Assembly: GCF_012911935.1 (NCBI RefSeq)
Contig: NZ_JAAXLA010000003.1
Coordinates: forward strand, 1-64,000
Source of the DNA: Pseudonocardia acidicola
Lineage (GTDB): Bacteria > Actinomycetota > Actinomycetes > Mycobacteriales > Pseudonocardiaceae
Reading direction: 5' to 3'
Length of the DNA: 64,000 nucleotides
Positions 29,533 to 37,776 of this stretch are shown in pieces. Both the position numbers and the translations under genes were made by a program. The notes under the pieces are model-generated. The model worked only from the letters and a program-made list of their open reading frames with translations. It ran no database searches and was not told the DNA's origin. Every line of letters begins with the position of its first letter. Positions within the stretch are counted from its first letter, which is position 1.

Positions 29533-29775
29533 TCAGGGCCGACGCGATCGACGACCTCGCGGGTCGTCCATTCGCTCGCCCCGGAGGTCACGGCAGGACC
29601 GGACCGCCTGCCGGCGGACGCCCTCGTTGACGTCGGCGAGTTGCCGCGACAGCACGTCGAGCGTCGCGGCCAGGGCGAATGCACGCTCCTGATTCCGGAA
29701 CCCGGGGTACTGATCGTGGACCGCCTCGCGCCGCAACCACGCAATCGGGAGGCTTCGCACGAGGTCAGGCAGCAT
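29533..29775 (-). CDS. Hypothetical protein
   Basis: 80 residues, MLPDLVRSLPIAWLRREAVHDQYPGF then an amphipathic stretch (NQERAFALAATLDVLSRQLADVNEGVRRQAVRSC) and a basic tail. The amino-acid mix is protein-like, unlike the arginine-rich overlapping frames, but I recognise no family. Low certainty that it is expressed. Confidence 0.4.
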   Translation of the reverse strand: MLPDLVRSLPIAWLRREAVHDQYPGFRNQERAFALAATLDVLSRQLADVNEGVRRQAVRSCRDLRGERMDDPRGRRSRRP

Positions 29776-29850
29776 GCCGATGATCGGCTGAGCTGCCTTC
29801 GACGGCTGCCGTTGCTGTACTCCGCTGCTGTATGCCGGGCCCTGGTGCTG

Positions 29851-30096
29851 TCAGGCGCGCCGAGAGCGAACCTCGACGCCCGCTGCGGCAGCGGTCAACA
29901 GCGGCGCAGCAACACATGCGACATAGAGGAGGATCAGCGGGCCACCGACGTGCGGCCGGATGTTGGTCCCCCGAATCGGCGGTCCCGGGTTGAACGCCAG
30001 CGACGGTTTCACGTGATGCCAGCGCGTGATCTCCAGGTACATCAGGTACCAGCTGCCGGCCCATGCCGCTCCACCGAGCAGCTTTACGATGCGCAT
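29851..30096 (-). CDS. Small two-helix membrane protein, hypothetical
   Basis: 81 residues, ATG start. Two hydrophobic stretches, AAWAGSWYLMYLEI and GPLILLYVACVAAPLLTAAAAGV, separated by a polar loop (TRWHHVKPSLAFNPGPPIRGTNIRPHVG). Composition argues for a real protein. No recognised family; no operon partner. Confidence 0.55.
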   Translation of the reverse strand: MRIVKLLGGAAWAGSWYLMYLEITRWHHVKPSLAFNPGPPIRGTNIRPHVGGPLILLYVACVAAPLLTAAAAGVEVRSRRA

Positions 30097-30926
30097 CCGC
30101 CGACATTACTAGCCCCGGTGTTTCCACGAACGGTGTAGTCGATCTTCGGCCGTTTCACCCACTAGCCGGATAGGCAGCGCCCGAGCCTTCCAACTCGCGG
30201 CATACGGGCCCGCGCCCGGACACGCAACGTGTGATCAATTTGTCATCGCAGGCGGCCGCCAGATGGCTGCCCTCACCGCAGGCCGTCGGCCACGGCTCGA
30301 CAGCTCCGAACCGCCGCGCGATGGAGGCCCTCGAGATCAACCCGTGATCCATAACAGGATTTAGCCGGAAGGGACGACGATCTCGGAAAGATGTGACCAA
30401 GCTCCATTTCTTCCACTTGACGAGCGACAACCACAACCCGCGGATTGTCATGCGCCCCCGACCCCGGTGGGGTATTTCCTGCCGCGTCCTTCCGTTCCTC
30501 CTCAACCCAGTTATGCATGTGAGTCATTCATACGTGAGTGAGCCGCCATATCAGACAAATCAGATGTATTGGACCGCGTGAGGGGGACACCATGCTGACC
30601 AGCACGGCTGGTGCGCCCACCCAGTGCACGGGTCCCGGTGGGAGCAACACCCGTGCTCCGCGCTGCGACTCGCGGACCTCGCAGACAAGGCCGATGGGCC
30701 AGACTACGCCGGGCACACCCGGGGTTGTCGCAGAACAACCGGCAACCAGCGCGATGGCACTGCTGACTCGGCTGTAGCAGCGACCAAGCGCGCCGCCTCC
30801 GGCGGCGCGAGCGGTTTCGCCGGCCCTCATCCCACCCGCGGACCGCCCGACGATCGAGTCAGCGTGGCCCAGCAGGGTCGCCGTGACCGGCGTAGGGTCG
30901 GCCCCCTGTCAACCTGAGAGCTGGCT
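30097..30926. other. Long gene-poor, locally AT-richer stretch
   Basis: 830 bp in which I find no conserved gene. The base composition drops around 30320-30560. A tight hairpin ACCCC-GGT-GGGGT followed by ATTT lies near 30461-30473. The only well-initiated reading frame is the 61-codon one at 30592. Confidence 0.5.
30592..30777 (+). CDS. Possible small protein with good ribosome binding site
   Basis: 61 codons starting ATG after GAGGGGG-ACACC, an ideal Shine-Dalgarno spacing. The product (MLTSTAGAPTQCTGPGGSN...) is Thr/Gly/Pro-rich with two cysteines and has no recognised domain, so coding status is uncertain. Confidence 0.3.
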   Translation: MLTSTAGAPTQCTGPGGSNTRAPRCDSRTSQTRPMGQTTPGTPGVVAEQPATSAMALLTRL

Positions 30927-31277
30927 ATGTCCACGCCACCTGCCCAGCACCCGCTTGAGCCGCTGAGCGTCGATCTTGAACGCCCGAGCACGAGCACGGC
31001 GGTATGCAGCGTCCGAGGTGAGATCGACCTGGCCACCGAGGCGGCATTCCGGGCCGGCCTCGAACGCACCGCCGGGGCCGCCCCGGTTGTCGTGGTTGAC
31101 CTCACTGAGGTCACCTTCATCGGTTCGATCGCCGCAGCGATCATCTACGCCGTCCTCCGGGAGCTCAGCGATCACCAGGTGGTCAAGCTCGTCACCGGGC
31201 GGAGCGGCGCAAAGCTGTTCGCGATGCTCGGGCTGGACCAAGTGGTCGACTGCTTCGCCTACCCCTGGTCGATCTGA
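30927..31277 (+). CDS. STAS-domain anti-anti-sigma factor
   Basis: 116 residues of the SpoIIAA/RsbV type: CSVRGEIDLATEAAFRAGLERTAG, central strand VVVVDLTEVTFIGSIAAAIIYAVLREL, C-terminal VVKLVTGRSGAKLFAMLGLDQVVDCF. The usual DSSG loop reads GSIA; the phosphorylatable Ser position appears retained. It would bind an RsbW-like kinase and free a sigma factor. A kinase-like gene lies 185 bp downstream. Confidence 0.88.
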   Translation: MSTPPAQHPLEPLSVDLERPSTSTAVCSVRGEIDLATEAAFRAGLERTAGAAPVVVVDLTEVTFIGSIAAAIIYAVLRELSDHQVVKLVTGRSGAKLFAMLGLDQVVDCFAYPWSI

Positions 31278-31462
31278 GCCGGTGACCCGGCGGGCTCCAG
31301 CACCGCATGAAGCGCCCCTGCATCGCCGCATGGGAGCACACGGCTCGCGGCACCGCCGGAAACCCGGCGCGAAGCCCCGGGGGAAGGAAGCATGTCGGGC
31401 TCCGCCCGAACCCGGCACCGCTCGGGGATCAGGAAGAACGGGGGCGGTGTTCTCCTCACGGC

Positions 31463-32515
31463 GTGGCGCTCGAGCTGTCCGGGCTGCGGCTGGAATGGGA
31501 AGCCGGTGTCGAGGTGTTCCCGCGGCTGTTGGCCACGGCGGGCGGCCGGCCGGCGGCCCGGCTGGTGCTGTTCGACGCCGACGAGCAGATGACCGCGGCG
31601 CTGCGCCGAGTACGCGTTCCGCGGACCGTGCCCGTGGTCGCGGACTCGGAGGCCGCGTTGCGCCGGGTGCACGACCGTCCCGAGTGGGTGCGCCGCCGCC
31701 GGGAGCTGCCGGCGGAGCCGAGCGCGGCCCGGGCCATGGCGGGCGAGGCGTGCGCAGACCGGGCCGTCGAGGACCTGGCCGAGGACGCCGTGCTGGTGGC
31801 CAGCGAGCTGGTGTCCAACGCCGTGGAGCACGCCGGCACCGGGAGCCGGTTGGCCATCGCACTCCGCGGGCGCGGCCTGTCCATCTGGGTGCGGGACCTC
31901 CGCCCGTGCGCACCTCCGCGGCCGCTGCGCGAGACCCGCACCGGCGCCGGCGGCCTGTACCTGGTCTCCGTCCTCGCTCGCCACTGGGGGGTGACCGAGC
32001 ATGCGGACCGCAAGACCGTCTGGGCGCTGCTCACCCATGAGAGGCCGCCGGCGACACGTTCCAGCTTCAAGCGCCGATCCACGGGGCCGGCGCGTGCGAC
32101 CGGGCCTGGAAGGCGTGATGGTTCAGGGGGGAACTGCGCTACCGGCCTTTCAACCCTACTGAGCAGCAGCGGAGTGCCCTTGGCCGTTGCGGGCCAGGTT
32201 GCTTCGGCACGCATTCGGCATGGACACCGTCGCGGTAGGGGCAGGCGCGAGCGGCTCCCAGGGCGAACAGGTGACCGGAAAGCTATAGCGGTGCCGCAGT
32301 TGCTGCTCTATAGCGGGAGTCAGGTCGGACACACTGAGTCGCACGCCGTGATCGGGGCTCGCGTCGACCCGGAGAATCCGCACCTTCGAGGTGTGCCAGT
32401 ACGTGAGGTCCCGGAGGATGGCGGTCATCGCGGGGGTGATCGCAATCTCGTCCAAGACCCCTCCCTCGCTCACTGTTGTCTCGCCGGACAGGCCGACTTC
32501 GTTACCCGGCGATGA
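31463..32515 (+). CDS. RsbW-like ATP-binding protein with N-terminal STAS-like part
   Basis: GTG start giving VALELSGLRLEWEAG. Residues 1-75 resemble a STAS-like fold; about 85-190 is an HATPase_c_2 domain with N box ELVSNAVEHAG, a weakened G1 box (VRDLRPC) and GAGGLYLVSVLARHWG. Anti-sigma serine kinases have this domain. The recognisable protein ends near WALL (32033) but the frame stays open 160 codons more, through a repeat shared with 36629 and through antisense of another possible gene; the natural stop may have been lost. Confidence 0.75.
   Translation: MALELSGLRLEWEAGVEVFPRLLATAGGRPAARLVLFDADEQMTAALRRVRVPRTVPVVADSEAALRRVHDRPEWVRRRRELPAEPSAARAMAGEACADRAVEDLAEDAVLVASELVSNAVEHAGTGSRLAIALRGRGLSIWVRDLRPCAPPRPLRETRTGAGGLYLVSVLARHWGVTEHADRKTVWALLTHERPPATRSSFKRRSTGPARATGPGRRDGSGGNCATGLSTLLSSSGVPLAVAGQVASARIRHGHRRGRGRRERLPGRTGDRKAIAVPQLLLYSGSQVGHTESHAVIGARVDPENPHLRGVPVREVPEDGGHRGGDRNLVQDPSLAHCCLAGQADFVTRR
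32058..32125. repeat. Dispersed repeat, copy A
   Basis: Shares about 70 bp with 36629-36697, same orientation: GTTCCAGC, then 22 identical bases (GCCGATCCACGGGGCCGG plus CGCG), GCGACC and AAGGC-TGAT. Directly follows the conserved part of the RsbW-like gene. Confidence 0.8.
32156..32473 (-). CDS. Hypothetical protein
   Basis: 105 residues with balanced composition: VLDEIAITPAMTAILRDLTYWH, VRILRVDASPDHGVRLSVSD, QQLRHRYSFPVTCSPWEPL. AGGGAGG precedes a TTG at 32455 as an alternative start. No recognised domain. It is antisense to the open 3' extension of the RsbW-like frame, and at most one of the two is likely to be expressed there. Confidence 0.48.
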   Translation of the reverse strand: MSEGGVLDEIAITPAMTAILRDLTYWHTSKVRILRVDASPDHGVRLSVSDLTPAIEQQLRHRYSFPVTCSPWEPLAPAPTATVSMPNACRSNLARNGQGHSAAAQ

Positions 32516-32613
32516 GCCGGTGCTGCACGAACGTTTACGTCACGGTGGAGTGCTTGGATTACCCGCTGCATCGGGAAGGCTGACGCCAGGGGAGACCGGC
32601 ATTCTTTCTCTCG

Positions 32614-33119
32614 TCACAGGGATTCGATGCGGTCGCCGAGGTCGAGTTCGAGCGGGCCACGGGTCTGCAGCCCCTGCGCGAACAGGGTTGCCGCGCGGGC
32701 GTCGACCGTGTCGGAGCCGGCGACGTGCTGGAAACGCCGGGCGTCGGCGCGGATCGCGTCCCCGCCGGGCAGGGGCAGTTCGTTGAGCACCTGCTCGGTG
32801 GATCGCACCGCATCAGCGGGGAACGACGCGATGCGTCGCGCGAGTCGGGCCACGAAGGCGTCCAGTCCGGCGTCGGGCAGCGCCCGGTTGACCCAGCCGT
32901 ACCGTTCGGCCTCGTCGGCGTCGAAGTCGGCCGCACCGAGAATCGCCTCATGGCCCGGCCCCGCCCCAGCAGCCGCGCCAGGTGTTGCACACCTCCCGCA
33001 CCCGGGACGCACCGATTCCGACCTCGATCTGCCCCCGGTACGGCGTCCTCCCGCGCGGCGAACCGCATGTCGCACGCGAGCGGCTTGTCTACTCGCGGGT
33101 ATCTGCGACCGTGGGGCAT
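32614..33119 (-). pseudogene. Degraded enoyl-CoA hydratase
   Basis: Recognisable pieces of an enoyl-CoA hydratase/isomerase in successive frames: VDKPLACDMRFAARE, then QIEVGIGA, then VPGAGGVQHLARLLGRGRA, then EAILGAADFDADEAERYGWVNRALPDAGLD to the C-terminus. At least three frame changes are needed, the first 90 or so residues are missing, and VDKP is joined straight to LACD, where intact proteins have about 20 residues including the oxyanion-hole GG motif. Cannot make an active enzyme. Confidence 0.88.
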
Positions 33120-33193
33120 GAGCAGATCGGCCTGACCGGCCGAGCCTGATGGGCGCCATCAGCTGCACCACCGTCCCGGAGAAGGCGCTTGCG

Positions 33194-33574
33194 ATGCGCA
33201 GGATCGCTGACGGACGTGCTTGCACGCCGGAAACCTTGACGCTTCGGTCCGATCAGTTCGAGGCCGGCGTGCCGGTCATCCACGCCGCCGGATGTCTGGA
33301 CCCCGTGGCGGCGCTGGAACTGCGCCGCCGGCTCGACGACCAGCTCGCCGCGAGACCGCGGGCGATCGTGCTCGATCTCAGCTTGATGTCCGTTCGCGAG
33401 CCGGACGCCGTCCAGGTCCTCGACCACGTCGCACGCCGGGCCGGCGAGGCGGACATCGGCATGGGTCTCGTCACCGTCGACAGCGCCGTGATCTGGGCCC
33501 TCGTCACCGCCGGGATAGACGAGCTGTTCGACAGCTACCCCACCATCGAGGCAGCAACGCGCAATCTGCGCTGA
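33194..33574 (+). CDS. STAS-domain protein
   Basis: 126 residues from the ATG preceded by GGAGAAGG with 8-nt spacing (another ATG at 33149 lacks a site). Pattern VPVIHAAGCLDPVAALELRRRLDDQLAARPRAIVLDLSLMSVREPDAVQVLDHVARRAGE fits a STAS anti-anti-sigma fold, but the phosphorylation loop (usually DSSG) reads SVREPD, so phospho-control may be lost. Stand-alone. Confidence 0.72.
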   Translation: MRRIADGRACTPETLTLRSDQFEAGVPVIHAAGCLDPVAALELRRRLDDQLAARPRAIVLDLSLMSVREPDAVQVLDHVARRAGEADIGMGLVTVDSAVIWALVTAGIDELFDSYPTIEAATRNLR

Positions 33575-33882
33575 GCCCCTGCGCCGCGACGGATCGCGAG
33601 GGGCCGCAGACGAGGCGGAGGGGTTCGGTGAGCCATTGTCCGCCCTGCCCCCCGATGCAGGCCGAACCGAGATCCGACCCGGCGCTCGACGGGCCACGCC
33701 CATCGCGATGATCTGCCGTTCGGCCTGTCAGGAGCACTCCTGCCTCACGTCTTGCTCTCTCAGGGTGCAGCGGCCGCGCCGCTGGTGGCCGAGGCTGACG
33801 TCGACGATCTGCACACGCTGCGACCGCGCGGGCCGCGTCGTTCGGTGTCGTCGCGGGGTCCCGGCCGGATGGGGGTCGGCAC
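33575..33882. other. Gap before the GAF/LuxR-like pair
   Basis: 308 bp without a recognisable gene. It contains the inverted repeat CAGGAG-CA-CTCCTG at 33729-33742, roughly 140 bp upstream of the next start, a possible operator. Confidence 0.35.
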
Positions 33883-34926
33883 ATGGCGCGGGGGACGAAG
33901 GACCCGTGGGCCGTGCTGCTCGGGGTGGGCCAGATCGTAGCTGCACCGGCCGGTTCGGTGGCAGAGCGAGCGCAGGCGCTGCTGGAACCGCTGTACCAGC
34001 TGGTCCCCTTCGCCGCCCATTGGGTCGGGCTGCGGGATCCGGACACCCAGATGTTCGGCCCGTTGGCCACCGAGGGGTTGGACGAGCGGACCCTCCGACA
34101 CCTGGAGGGGCCGGGGCTCGTCTGCGATGTGGAGCTGGTGGGACTGCGTCCGGTGCGGCCAGCGATCTGCAATCGGGATTTCCCGGTTCCTCCTCAGGAG
34201 GTGCCGACCTGGGCGGAGTACCTGGAGCCGGCGGGGTTCCACGATGTCCTGGTTGTCGGGTTGTTCACCGCAGATGGCCGCCTGGTGGGGGGAATCGGGC
34301 TGAACACCGACACCTCTCCGCATCCCACCGATGCGGCGCGCGATCTGATCGGCCTGCTGACGCCAGCGATCGCGGCAGGCCTGGATCCGACCCGCACGGT
34401 GGCGGCGGCGGCCCGCGCGGTGCGCGGTGCCCTCGGTGGTGGGGTGCTGAGCCGGGCCGGCGCGGTCGTGCCGTTGACCGGTCTGCCCGGCCATCGGCTG
34501 CTGGACCGGGGCTCGGCGTTGCTGGCGGTGGTCGCCCGGCTGGTCGAGGGCGGCGCCCAGTACGCGGCGTTCCTGTGCCCGGACCGCGACACCGGTGTCC
34601 CGGTCCTGCGGCGGATCACGGTGCTGAGCTGCGGGGACGCGCCGCCGCATTTCCTGCGTGCGGCGATCGTGGTCTCCGAGGACAGGGTCCTGCACGGTCT
34701 GACCGTCACCGAACTTCAGGTCCTCGGGATGCTGGTCGATGAATGGGCCGACGAGCGCATCGCCGCCGGCCTGGGCGCCTCGCGCTACCAACTCGCCGAC
34801 CACATCGACCGCGCCTGCTGGGGCCTGGGTGCTCCCGACCGTGGCGTTGCGCTGGCCCGGGCGTTCAACCAGGGCCTCTACATCCCACCCGGCCTCGGCG
34901 ACCTGCACAACGGGGAGCGCAGATGA
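33883..34926 (+). CDS. GAF-like sensor with degenerate LuxR-type C-terminus
   Basis: 347 residues. N-terminal 170 residues form a GAF-like sensory domain (ERAQALLEPLYQLVPFAAHWVGLRDPDTQ...GFHDVLVVGLFTADGRLVGGIGLNTD). The C-terminus aligns with the LuxR HTH of the paralogue at 46176 but is eroded: LHGLTVTELQVLGMLVDEWADERIAAGLGASRYQLADHIDRACWGLG, then the conserved end QGLYIPP. DNA binding is therefore doubtful. Its stop overlaps the next paralogue's start as ATGA, so the two are made together and may form a heteromer. Confidence 0.82.
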   Translation: MARGTKDPWAVLLGVGQIVAAPAGSVAERAQALLEPLYQLVPFAAHWVGLRDPDTQMFGPLATEGLDERTLRHLEGPGLVCDVELVGLRPVRPAICNRDFPVPPQEVPTWAEYLEPAGFHDVLVVGLFTADGRLVGGIGLNTDTSPHPTDAARDLIGLLTPAIAAGLDPTRTVAAAARAVRGALGGGVLSRAGAVVPLTGLPGHRLLDRGSALLAVVARLVEGGAQYAAFLCPDRDTGVPVLRRITVLSCGDAPPHFLRAAIVVSEDRVLHGLTVTELQVLGMLVDEWADERIAAGLGASRYQLADHIDRACWGLGAPDRGVALARAFNQGLYIPPGLGDLHNGERR

Positions 34927-35972
34927 CAGGACGAGCCGAGTTCGCCTCGACGACCGCCGCCGGGATCGCCGCCGAAGCCGCGGGCATCGCCGCGACGGGG
35001 ACGAGCATCGAGCAGCGAGCCGAGGCCCTGCTGACACCACTGCAACGGATCATGCCGTTTCAGGCCACCTACCTGGCGTTGCTCGACCCTGAACAACACG
35101 AACACCACCAGCTGGTGGTCGACGGCTACGACGAGGCGACTCAGCGGTACCTCCACGGCCCGGCGCTTCTCCAGGAGCTGGAGCTGGTCGGCCTCACCCG
35201 GCCGGGCCCGCCCATGCGAGTACGGGACCTACCGATCCCGCCCGGCGAGATCCCGATCTGGGCCCAGCACCTGTGGCCCGCCGGGTTGCGCGAAGCCCTG
35301 GGCATCCGCCTCTACACGCCGAGCGGCACCTGTCAGGGGCTGCTGGTTCTGCACACCGACACCCCGGCCTACGCCACCGACGCGGCGCGGGATCTCGCCG
35401 GACGACTGGCCCCGCTGATCGCCCACGCGGTCGACCCGATGCGCCAGGTCAGCACCCTCGCCGGCATCGTCCGCAAGGCCGTGGCCGGGGTGGTACTCAC
35501 CCGCTTCGGACACGTACTGCCCCTCGGGCGCCTGCCCGGTCACCGGCTGCTGCGCACCCGCTCAGCCGTCGCCCTCACCGCCGCCCGGCACCTCGACGAC
35601 GGCGCCGACCGCGCCCGGTTCCTCTGCCCGGACACCGGCCACCACCTGCTGCGGGTCACCGCGCTGCGCTGCCCACCCCAGCCGCCACACCACCTGTGGG
35701 CCATCGTCCTGCTCTCCCCACCCGAGGACCTGCACGGGCTGACCCCGTTCGACCTCACCATCCTCGGGCTGCTCCTCGACGGCTGGCCCGACTGGCGCAT
35801 CGCCGCCTGGCTGCACCTGGCCGAAGGCACCATCACCGGACGGATCCCCCACATCACCGCCATGCTCGGCGCCACCGACCGGGCGCCGGCCATCAGCCGG
35901 GCCGCCCGGCTCGGCCTCTACATACCCCGGATGCTGATCAAGCACGGGCACGAGCCTGTGCCCGGGTGCTGA
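34923..35972 (+). CDS. GAF-like sensor with degenerate LuxR-type C-terminus, second paralogue
   Basis: 349 residues, start ATG within the preceding stop. Same architecture: GAF-like part (EQRAEALLTPLQRIMPFQATYLALLDPEQHEHHQLVVDGYDEATQRYLHGPALLQELELVGLTRPGPPMRVRDLPIPPGEIP) and a C-terminus LHGLTPFDLTILGLLLDGWPDWRIAAWLHLAEGTITGRIPHITAMLGATDRAPAISRAA with the closing RLGLYIPR. The recognition helix (LAEGTITGRI) differs from the canonical TPRTVAAHL of the third copy. Function inferred as regulatory. Confidence 0.82.
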   Translation: MTGRAEFASTTAAGIAAEAAGIAATGTSIEQRAEALLTPLQRIMPFQATYLALLDPEQHEHHQLVVDGYDEATQRYLHGPALLQELELVGLTRPGPPMRVRDLPIPPGEIPIWAQHLWPAGLREALGIRLYTPSGTCQGLLVLHTDTPAYATDAARDLAGRLAPLIAHAVDPMRQVSTLAGIVRKAVAGVVLTRFGHVLPLGRLPGHRLLRTRSAVALTAARHLDDGADRARFLCPDTGHHLLRVTALRCPPQPPHHLWAIVLLSPPEDLHGLTPFDLTILGLLLDGWPDWRIAAWLHLAEGTITGRIPHITAMLGATDRAPAISRAARLGLYIPRMLIKHGHEPVPGC

Positions 35973-36262
35973 CCCGATCGCCACTGCGACCCTGACCAGA
36001 TACAGCAGTGACAGCCGGTGGCACGGCAGCCGGTGACGGCGTCGTTCCCGGGCACCCAGCCGCGCCAGCTGCCAGTGGTGCTGGAGCCCGGTTCGCCGGC
36101 GATCTGTCAGCCTCCAGGTTCGGGCGGAGGCCCCACATCGCACGAACACCAGCCCGAACCACGGCCATCCGGTCTCGGAGAGTGATTGGTTTCTCACCCA
36201 CCGGACATGCTGGTTCCGGATCGGTAACGTTTTGGTTTCCAACCAGTGCGGAGGTGACAACC

Positions 36263-36556
36263 GTGGTCGGGAACTCCACCCGGACCGGGTTCGTAGCTGG
36301 GATGTCACGCGACGACGTCGCACGCCTCGACCGAGCCCTTGCCGGGGTGCGCTACCCAGCAGACAAGTGGCAGCTGATCGCCCACGCCACTGAGCGGGAT
36401 CGCATCAAGCGAGGCCTGGTGGACGAGCGAATGATCCGCCAGCTCTGGGCGCTGCCCGCCGGCCGCTACCCTGGCCTCGCCGACGTCCTCACCGCGGCCG
36501 CGCGGACGGCCCGCGGACATCCGCGCCGCGACAGCCCCCATCAGATCACCGGCTGA
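36263..36556 (+). CDS. DUF2795 domain protein
   Basis: 97 residues from a GTG with GGAGG 8 nt upstream; an ATG at 36302 is the other choice. The core LDRALAGVRYPADKWQLIAHA...MIRQLWALPAGRYPGLADVLTAAA fits the small DUF2795 helical domain (G-x-x-FPA, then LP...Y....DV). Role unknown. The sequence TGGTT-TCC-AACCA just upstream (near 36230-36242) may be a control site. Confidence 0.72.
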   Translation: MVGNSTRTGFVAGMSRDDVARLDRALAGVRYPADKWQLIAHATERDRIKRGLVDERMIRQLWALPAGRYPGLADVLTAAARTARGHPRRDSPHQITG

Positions 36557-36628
36557 GCAACGCCGTCGCTCCCCACCTCGGGCGTCGGGGGTCGGTCGGC
36601 GTGCACGGGCATTCACACCTGCCCTGCT

Positions 36629-36697
36629 GTTCCAGCACTGGAGCCGATCCACGGGGCCGGCGCGCGCGACCAGGTCCCCGAAGGCATGATCCTCTCA
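36629..36697. repeat. Dispersed repeat, copy B
   Basis: Second copy of the roughly 70-bp element at 32058, 4.57 kb away, with a 22-bp identical core and two single-base indels. It lies 70 bp beyond the DUF2795 stop. Confidence 0.8.
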
Positions 36698-36788
36698 GCG
36701 GAACCGCGGTGCCGCTTCAGCACCACTGCTGACCAAGAGACGGGCGCCGTGGCTTTTAGCATCCCGAACGTTCCGGGTATGCGGGGAC

Positions 36789-37235
36789 ATGATGCGAAAC
36801 GGTGTCGGCCGGGCCCGCTGCGGCCACAGCGGTGTCAACGCCGACGCGCCGCTGTGGGCCCGGATCCGCCTCGACGCGACGTCGCTCGAGACCCTCGATC
36901 GACTCACCTACACGATCGCCCGCACGTTCGCACCGGAGTCCGCGGCACGCGAGTTCAGCCGCGTCACCAGCGAGGTCGCCGCGGACGCGATCGGCCGCGG
37001 CGGTGGGACCTGGGACCTGTGGCAGGACCCCGACTCGCTCATCTGCCAGGTCGTCCTCGGCGACCCGGACCCGGCCGACGGCCCTCGCCATCGGCCGGGC
37101 GCGGACGGCCGATCGACAGCCGGGCCGGGACCCTGGTGGCGGTACGACGCCACTCACCGGATCGACGTGTGCCCCTCTCCGACCAAGCGAGCGGTCCGGT
37201 TGTCCATCGACGGTCCCGTTGTCCATCGACGGTGA
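36789..37235 (+). CDS. Degenerate HATPase-type anti-sigma regulator
   Basis: 148 residues. The middle aligns with RsbW-like ATPases that follow MEDS domains: YTIARTFAPESAAREFSRVTSEVAADAIGRGGGTWDLWQDPDSLICQVV. The N-box Asn needed for Mg-ATP (usually E..xN..xH) is replaced (EVAADAIGRGG), and the glycine-rich lid is missing, so kinase activity is unlikely. Its TGA overlaps the GTG of the TnsA-like gene. Confidence 0.55.
   Translation: MMRNGVGRARCGHSGVNADAPLWARIRLDATSLETLDRLTYTIARTFAPESAAREFSRVTSEVAADAIGRGGGTWDLWQDPDSLICQVVLGDPDPADGPRHRPGADGRSTAGPGPWWRYDATHRIDVCPSPTKRAVRLSIDGPVVHRR
37199..37233. repeat. 16-bp direct repeat at a gene junction
   Basis: GTTGTCCATCGACGGT occurs twice, 19 bp apart, spanning the last codons of the degenerate ATPase gene; the second copy runs into the GTG start of the TnsA-like gene. 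Confidence 0.9.
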
Positions 37236-37726
37236 CGGGGGCGGAACGCGTCGAGCGTCTCCGGGCGTGCGGGTCGGAGCCTTTCGAGTCAGCCGTGCCG
37301 GTGCGGTCGTTCCCCTCCTACCGAGGGCAGCGGAACCGGCCCGGCCTGTGGTGGTCCACGACGGTGGGCCGGCATGCCGGGTACGAGTCCTGGCTGGAGC
37401 GTGATCACGCGATGCTGCTGGCCTTCGACCCGCAGGTGCTCGGGTACTCGTCGCAACCGCGTGACGGGCTGCGGGCGAGGCGCCATGCGCCGGACTTCTC
37501 CACCCGCCTCGCGGACGGCAGCGCAGTGGTGATCGGCTGCAGACCACCGGGCCGGATCCGAGCGGCTGATGCGGTGGCGTTCGAGGCGACCACGCAGGGG
37601 TCCGAGCTGGTCGGGTGGGAGTACCGACTGGTCGGCGAGTCGCTGGCCGGCACGGTGCGCCGGCTCACCGGATACCGCCATCCCCGGCCCGGCCCCGTGG
37701 CCCGGCTGGTCACGCGCGTCGGGTGA
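37232..37726 (+). CDS. TnsA-like endonuclease-fold protein
   Basis: 164 residues, GTG start coupled to the upstream stop (GTGA). The pattern RSFPSYRGQRNRPGLWWSTTVGRHAGYESWLERDHAMLLAFDPQVLGYSSQP...RRHAPDFSTRLADGSAVVIGCRPPGRI matches proteins annotated as TnsA-like heteromeric transposase endonuclease subunits in actinomycetes: the E of YESWLERD, the D of APDF and the loss of the usual VDVRP Asp/Lys (here IGCRP) define the PD-(D/E)xK-like site. No TnsB, TnsC or transposon ends are visible, so a Tn7-like function is unlikely. Confidence 0.75.
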   Translation: MTGAERVERLRACGSEPFESAVPVRSFPSYRGQRNRPGLWWSTTVGRHAGYESWLERDHAMLLAFDPQVLGYSSQPRDGLRARRHAPDFSTRLADGSAVVIGCRPPGRIRAADAVAFEATTQGSELVGWEYRLVGESLAGTVRRLTGYRHPRPGPVARLVTRVG

Positions 37727-37776
37727 TGCGACCACGCCATCCGCGCGGGAACCGTGGACGGCAGGGAGGTCGTGTC

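Noticed and set aside
37232..37726. Tn7-like or CRISPR-associated transposon
   Set aside because: Only a TnsA-like gene is present; no TnsB, TnsC, TniQ, terminal repeats or cas genes.
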